Notes under the pieces: model-generated
Seen by the model: the letters and a program-made list of their open reading frames with translations, nothing else
Databases searched by the model: none
What the model was told of the DNA's origin: nothing
Part shown: positions 63,004 through 64,000 of the stretch, one piece after another
Position numbering within the stretch: position 1 is the stretch's first letter
Layout of the letters: each line of letters starts with the position of its first letter
Program-made: the position numbers and the translations under genes
From: Jonesiaceae bacterium BS-20
GTDB lineage: Bacteria; Actinomycetota; Actinomycetes; Actinomycetales; Cellulomonadaceae
Direction: 5' to 3'
DNA: 64,000 nt
Assembly (NCBI GenBank): GCA_039995105.1
Contig: CP146203.1
Span: 2,108,001-2,172,000 of the forward strand

Positions 63004-64000
63004 TTAGGTGCGGTCGAGGTACTTGGCGCGTTCTGGCTCCAGCTGTTGGTTCAGGGCCTGCGCTAAGTAGGGGAAGGACCTCAATGATGGGTCCGTTAGG
63101 ACAAGCTCTTCAGCGTCCTTGCGAGCGACTCCAATAAGCTTGGCGTCCTTGACCACTCGCAATAGGCGCAGTGAGGTGCCGCGCCCGGATTGGGAGGCAC
63201 CAAGCACATCCCCCTCGGCACGCAGCTCTAGGTCAGTGTTGGCCAACTCAAACCCGTCAGATGTCTTTACTAAGGCATCGAGCCTAGTCTTTGCGTCAGT
63301 TCCGTCTTCTGCTGGACTGACCAGCAAACAAATGCCTCGCTCATTGCCGCGCCCCACCCGGCCCCTGAGCTGGTGCAACTGGGAAAGCCCAAAGCGGTCG
63401 GCATCCAAAATAATCATCACGCTGGCACGCCTGACGTCTACGCCAACCTCAATAACGGTCGTGGACACCAGTAGTTGCGTGGCACCGGAGGCAAAGTCCA
63501 TCATGATGGCATCTTTTTCCGCCGGTGGCAGTTTTCCATGTAGTACGGCAAGATCCACGCCAGAAAAGGTATCCAAGGTGCGCAGATACTCGCCTACGTC
63601 TTGGACCGCATGAAGCTGTCGTTTTGGGTCGGGAGCCTCCACGTAGTCAAACAACATGCCATCGACGTCCCGGTCCAAGCTCACCTCTTGGGCCGTTGGT
63701 TCTTGGTCGTTATCGCTGCTAATCCGGGCGCACACCACATACACCTGGCGTCCGGCATCGATCTCTTCCCTGGCCCGCTGCCAGGTCCGGCGCATCCATG
63801 CTTGGTTGTCTGCGGGAACAATAAAAGTGTCAATCCCGGCCCTGCCCTTTGGCAGTTCATCGAGGGTTGAGATCTCCAGATCACCAAACACGGTCATTGC
63901 CACCGTGCGCGGAATCGGCGTGGCGGTCATGACTAACAGGTGCGGGACTTGATCCCCTTTGGCACGCAGGGCGTCACGCTGTTCAACACCAAAGCGGTGC
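63004..64000 (-). CDS. recG: ATP-dependent DNA helicase RecG, C-terminal part (runs off the right edge)
   Basis: About 332 C-terminal residues are visible. Helicase motifs III-VI: VMTATPIPRTVAMTVFGDLE (III), the conserved STTVIEVGVDVRRASVMIIL (V), and LSQLHQLRGRVGRGNERGIC (VI), then the RecG C-terminal TDLELRAEGDVLGASQSGRG (wedge-binding hook). RecG reverses stalled forks and migrates Holliday junctions. The N-terminal wedge domain and motifs I-II lie beyond the window. Confidence 0.96.
   Translation of the reverse strand, partial: HRFGVEQRDALRAKGDQVPHLLVMTATPIPRTVAMTVFGDLEISTLDELPKGRAGIDTFIVPADNQAWMRRTWQRAREEIDAGRQVYVVCARISSDNDQEPTAQEVSLDRDVDGMLFDYVEAPDPKRQLHAVQDVGEYLRTLDTFSGVDLAVLHGKLPPAEKDAIMMDFASGATQLLVSTTVIEVGVDVRRASVMIILDADRFGLSQLHQLRGRVGRGNERGICLLVSPAEDGTDAKTRLDALVKTSDGFELANTDLELRAEGDVLGASQSGRGTSLRLLRVVKDAKLIGVARKDAEELVLTDPSLRSFPYLAQALNQQLEPERAKYLDRT

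Overview
This window looks like the chromosome of a moderate-GC actinobacterium, most likely of the order Micrococcales. The evidence is a set of gene orders typical of that group (rplU-rpmA-obgE-proB-proA-nadD-rsfS, and recG-rsmD-coaD-DUF177-rpmF-rnc-mutM), a giant RNase E/G with long low-complexity arms, a cydABDC operon, a sortase-E-type LAXTG surface protein, a mycothiol-isomerase-like DinB protein and many GTG/TTG starts. The genus cannot be fixed from the sequence alone.

Layout. 0-5.4 kb: end of an alpha/beta hydrolase, a carboxymuconolactone-decarboxylase-like protein, an Ltp-repeat surface protein, a single-chain GmrSD-type restriction enzyme and the Mg2+ channel MgtE. 5.4-9 kb: a worn accessory stretch with a broken luciferase-like monooxygenase, a possible MarR remnant, the tail of an IS110 transposase, three unrecognised genes that share an 11-bp upstream word, and a PadR regulator whose DUF1048 partner is cut short. 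9-21.7 kb: metabolic and regulatory accessory genes, including a convincing trimethylamine monooxygenase, two TetR regulators, two SDR dehydrogenases, two MFS transporters, a GntR regulator and a frameshifted DMT transporter. 21.8-32 kb: tRNA-Ala, an M18 aminopeptidase, then a long leftward housekeeping block (ribosome silencing, NAD and proline synthesis, Obg GTPase, L27, L21). 33-37 kb: RNase E. 37.7-47 kb: cytochrome bd oxidase with its assembly ABC transporter, followed by a GAF histidine kinase and a convergent DevR-like response regulator. A DevR-like palindrome upstream of cydA suggests that this pair controls the oxidase. 47-58 kb: surface proteins (LAXTG protein, collagen-like protein) and a variable region holding a TetR/PH-like/membrane/M23-peptidase cassette, a duplicated DinB-mutM segment, an intact IS3-family element and an AT-richer stretch. 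58-64 kb: the conserved mutM-rnc-rpmF-DUF177-coaD-rsmD-recG block.

The parts that most deserve a second look are the four-gene 51.9-54.4 kb cassette between duplicated sequence, the 11-bp word before the genes at 7-8.2 kb, the control region of cydA (DevR-like palindrome plus three 11-bp-phased repeats), the translationally coupled 23-residue leader ORF before a lipoprotein, and the trimethylamine monooxygenase. Function calls come from recognising motifs and family-like sequence by eye; no database search was possible.
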